A stretch of 64,000 bases of DNA from Pseudomonas taeanensis MS-3 (lineage in GTDB: Bacteria; Pseudomonadota; Gammaproteobacteria; Pseudomonadales; Pseudomonadaceae), in contig NZ_AWSQ01000001.1 of the NCBI RefSeq assembly GCF_000498575.2, positions 670,859 to 734,858 of the forward strand, given 5' to 3'. Shown piece after piece: positions 62,166 through 64,000 of this stretch. Every line of letters begins with the position of its first letter. Positions within the stretch are counted from its first letter, which is position 1. Made by a program: the position numbers and the translations under genes. Below the pieces are notes generated by a model. The model saw only the letters and a program-made list of their open reading frames with translations. It made no database searches and was not told the origin of the DNA.

Positions 62166-63368
62166 TCAGGCGTGCTGGTGTTTTGCCAGTAAGCTGTGGA
62201 AGTGGGAGATGCCATGCTCGCTGATGCCACTGCGCTGCTGGTCCACCATGATCCGACCCTTGCCGCGGTAGCCGCGAGACTGCAGGCCCTTCTGCACGCT
62301 TTCGACCAGGTTCAGGTCTTCCGGACGGAACACGTCGCGGTACCACTCGATCAGGCGCTGCTGCTCCTCGCTCAGCTCCTTGTTGAGGAAGTAGATGTCG
62401 TAGTGCTGCATGGTCTCATTGGCGCTCACCGGGAACTCGTAGATCACGGTCATGAAGTTGCCGCCCGGCGGTACGTTGAACATGGAGCAAGGCCACAGCC
62501 AGAAACCTTTGTAGCTGGCGCCGCCCTGGCTTTCGTCGAACTTGAACGATTTTTCCGAGGACTTGGCTTCGCTCTCCTGCAGGCTCCAGTTCGGGTACAG
62601 GTTGTGCGCGTAGGCCTCGATCTTGATCGAATCGGAGAATCCGGGGTGAGCCGTCGGGCAGTGGTAGCACTCCTGAAAGTTGTCGACGATGGACTTCCAG
62701 TTGGCCTGGGTACGGGACACGAAGCGGGCGGCCAGATGCAGGTCGTCGATCACAGGGCAGGCTTCACGCAACTTGTCGCCGAGGCCCGGCAGTTGGTCTT
62801 CGACGCTGCCTGAGTTCGGATCCATGTTGATGTAGATGAAGCCGGCGTATTCCTCGACCTTCAGCTGTACCAGGCTGGAGTTTTCCTTGTCGAAATTGAC
62901 CACGTTGTCGCAGTTGCGCGCGTGAGCCAGTTCGCCGTCCAGCTTGAAGGCCCAGGCGTGATAGGGGCAGGTGATGACGTTCTTGGCCTTGCCGTCGCCG
63001 CTCAGCAGCTGGTGGCCGCGGTGCGGGCAGACGTTGTAAAAGGCGCGCAGGAGCATGTCGCGGCCGCGCACGATGATGATGCTTTCGCCGATGATTTCCC
63101 GGGTGATGTAGGCGTTGGCTTCACGCACTTCGCTACCGTGAGCCACGCAGACCCAGCTCTTGGCGAAGATGTTGTCTTTCTCGTAGGCGAAGACGCTGGG
63201 CGAGGTGTAATAGGTCGCCGGGATGGTGTAGGCCTCTTCTGGATTGGCACAGAAGTCGACTGGTAGTTTTTCGAAAGTACCCTGCGAGCCGAGGTTGCTC
63301 GGTGGGATGATGTAAGTCTCTTCCGAGATGGAATCGAGGTCGGCTGGCAGCTGTTCGAAATCAGTCAT
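62166..63368 (-). CDS. cntA: Rieske oxygenase, carnitine monooxygenase type (CntA/YeaW-like)
   Basis: A 400-aa terminal oxygenase. The Rieske 2Fe-2S ligands are in CPHRGHQLLSGDGKAKN and ITCPYHAW (C-x-H-x17-C-x2-H, about 114-137). The mononuclear-iron region is NFQECYHCPTAHPGF, with the Glu before Cys-Tyr-His that is special to CntA-type enzymes; the family Asp is in FRPEDLNLVESV. Similarity to CntA of Acinetobacter extends along the protein (YYTSPSVFAYEKDNIFAKSWVCVAHGSE). It should cleave carnitine (or a related trimethylammonium compound) to trimethylamine and malic semialdehyde. It has about 30 extra residues at the N-terminus. AGGG precedes the ATG. Confidence 0.93.
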   Translation of the reverse strand: MTDFEQLPADLDSISEETYIIPPSNLGSQGTFEKLPVDFCANPEEAYTIPATYYTSPSVFAYEKDNIFAKSWVCVAHGSEVREANAYITREIIGESIIIVRGRDMLLRAFYNVCPHRGHQLLSGDGKAKNVITCPYHAWAFKLDGELAHARNCDNVVNFDKENSSLVQLKVEEYAGFIYINMDPNSGSVEDQLPGLGDKLREACPVIDDLHLAARFVSRTQANWKSIVDNFQECYHCPTAHPGFSDSIKIEAYAHNLYPNWSLQESEAKSSEKSFKFDESQGGASYKGFWLWPCSMFNVPPGGNFMTVIYEFPVSANETMQHYDIYFLNKELSEEQQRLIEWYRDVFRPEDLNLVESVQKGLQSRGYRGKGRIMVDQQRSGISEHGISHFHSLLAKHQHA

Positions 63369-63802
63369 CGCTAGGCCCTACTTGGAATGCGCGGTTGTTG
63401 TTAGGGGTGATCGAGTTAACTATAGGTTAACAGTCACTGACGGTTAACAGTATGCGTAAAATCCAACCCGCGTGCAAGAGTGGTGCATGCGCTCTATTGG
63501 CTGTTTTAGTGGACTAGTTGACGAGCGGTCAGTCGGTGGGATGCGCCGGCGGGACCCTAAATGGATAAGAGCGCATCAGCCGATGCGCTCTTGGGGTGGA
63601 CGGTCTGGGATTGGCGGCGAGGCGCCCGTGTTTCAGCGCGCGGCCTTGATTCACGGGCGGCTTCTGGGCCGGCACTGTTGCCCAAATCACGGGTCTTTGC
63701 CGCCGAGGCGATGACCGCTACAGCGCTGCGTCTTATGCCGACGTCCAGCAGTCGTTCCCCGCGCAGATCCGCAACGGCCCGTGTGAGTTCGAGAAAGACG
63801 CC
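63369..63802. other. Intergenic region with oxygenase promoter and hairpin
   Basis: About 434 bases between the oxygenase gene and the acetyltransferase at the right edge. It holds the GTTAAC array (listed), and a perfect hairpin AAGAGCGCATC-AGCC-GATGCGCTCTT at 63567-63592, without T-run, which may end the acetyltransferase transcript. A plus-strand stretch at about 63700-63800 reads protein-like (DRYSAASYADVQQSFPAQ...) but has no start or ribosome-binding site and is probably a decayed fragment. Confidence 0.45.
63415..63454. promoter_or_regulatory. Triple GTTAAC operator array (oxygenase promoter)
   Basis: Three GTTAAC boxes start at 63415, 63426 and 63443, spacings 11 and 17, exactly as at 58104. 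Here the second and third boxes form a near-perfect 11-bp dyad around one C (GTTAACAGTCA-C-TGACGGTTAAC, one mismatch). The array ends 47 bp upstream of the oxygenase start, so its binder controls the cntA-ALDH-cntB operon. Confidence 0.85.
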
Positions 63803-64000
63803 TCAGCTTCGCTCGCTAACCGCGCGCAACTGCTCCAGGCGCTGTATCTGCCGCCCTTGGCTATCGAAGTTGTCACTGCCCAGCCAGTGCTGGAACGCGG
63901 CGTGGCAGGCCGGCCATTCGCGGTCGATGATGGAAAACCAGGCGCTGTCGCGGTTGCGGCCCTTGATCACCATGTGCTGGCGGAAGGTGCCTTCGTAGAC
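63803..64000 (-). CDS. GNAT-type acetyltransferase, C-terminal part only
   Basis: The last 65 codons (VYEGTFRQHMVIKGRNRDSAWFSI and following, ending AVSERS-stop) of a gene cut by the right edge. The EGTFRQHMVIKGRNRDSAWFSIIDREWP pattern, split here over two clauses, is typical of the C-terminal part of RimJ/RimL-like GNAT enzymes. It runs toward the oxygenase operon. Substrate unknown. Confidence 0.75.
   Translation of the reverse strand, partial: VYEGTFRQHMVIKGRNRDSAWFSIIDREWPACHAAFQHWLGSDNFDSQGRQIQRLEQLRAVSERS

Overview
The window is chromosomal DNA from a high-GC gammaproteobacterium, almost certainly a Pseudomonas. Many blocks match gene neighbourhoods known from Pseudomonas: glucose-6-phosphate dehydrogenase divergent from an RpiR regulator; a LysR regulator divergent from a two-subunit pyruvate carboxylase; uvrD; a Zur-type zinc block with zigA; an OXA-type beta-lactamase; and a GS/aminotransferase/SDR/GntR block. 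In P. aeruginosa these blocks lie near the replication origin, and a parS-like site at 15.12 kb fits that. I see no rRNA, tRNA, CRISPR array, prophage or transposase gene. The only mobile-type DNA is two related small inverted-repeat (MITE-like) elements.

Layout. 0-7.6 kb: a DctB/DctD-type two-component system, a sigma-54 promoter, then a TAXI-type TRAP transporter (binding protein, fused permease, DUF1850). 7.7-14.6 kb: a periplasmic solute-binding protein, cardiolipin synthase, a BCCT transporter, and a DEDDh exonuclease overlapping a cNMP/CBS/DUF294 protein. 14.6-18.7 kb: a long intergenic region with parS-like and Zur-box-like sites, zigA, DUF1826 and a second CobW GTPase. 18.7-24.0 kb: hydrolase, class D beta-lactamase, DUF3301 protein, thioesterase, AraC regulator, sterol-desaturase-type hydroxylase and flavin reductase. 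24.0-29.4 kb: a catabolic unit (SDR, glutamine-synthetase-like ligase, class III aminotransferase, SDR, GntR) built around two perfect TTTTGTGATCACAAAA operators. 29.4-37.2 kb: SMI1/KNR4, YbaK, Tim44-like, TetR, an orphan TRAP binding lipoprotein, an outer-membrane barrel and UvrD. 37.4-41.8 kb: a GGDEF/EAL protein and three small envelope proteins. 42.1-50.7 kb: central carbon metabolism (zwf, an RccR-like regulator with its operator, pycA, pycB) and an SbtA/SbtB bicarbonate transporter pair. 50.7-56.1 kb: MITE, glutaminase, acetyltransferase, asparaginase, MITE, AGCS symporter and an HTH regulator. 56.2-63.4 kb: a carnitine/quaternary-amine oxygenase island. The window ends inside an acetyltransferase gene.

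The most interesting parts are these. The island at 56.2-63.4 kb holds a BCCT transporter, an XRE-PAS regulator, a CntB-type reductase, a semialdehyde dehydrogenase and a CntA-type Rieske oxygenase; the transporter and the oxygenase each carry a triple GTTAAC array with identical 11/17-bp spacing. An SbtA-SbtB bicarbonate module sits directly behind the bicarbonate-consuming pyruvate carboxylase. Two MITE-like elements are inserted exactly at the stop codons of neighbouring genes. Twin identical palindromes 63 bp apart lie in the GS/aminotransferase locus. A DctBD-type system appears to have been rewired to a TAXI transporter. All functions are inferred from reading the sequence; no database search was possible.
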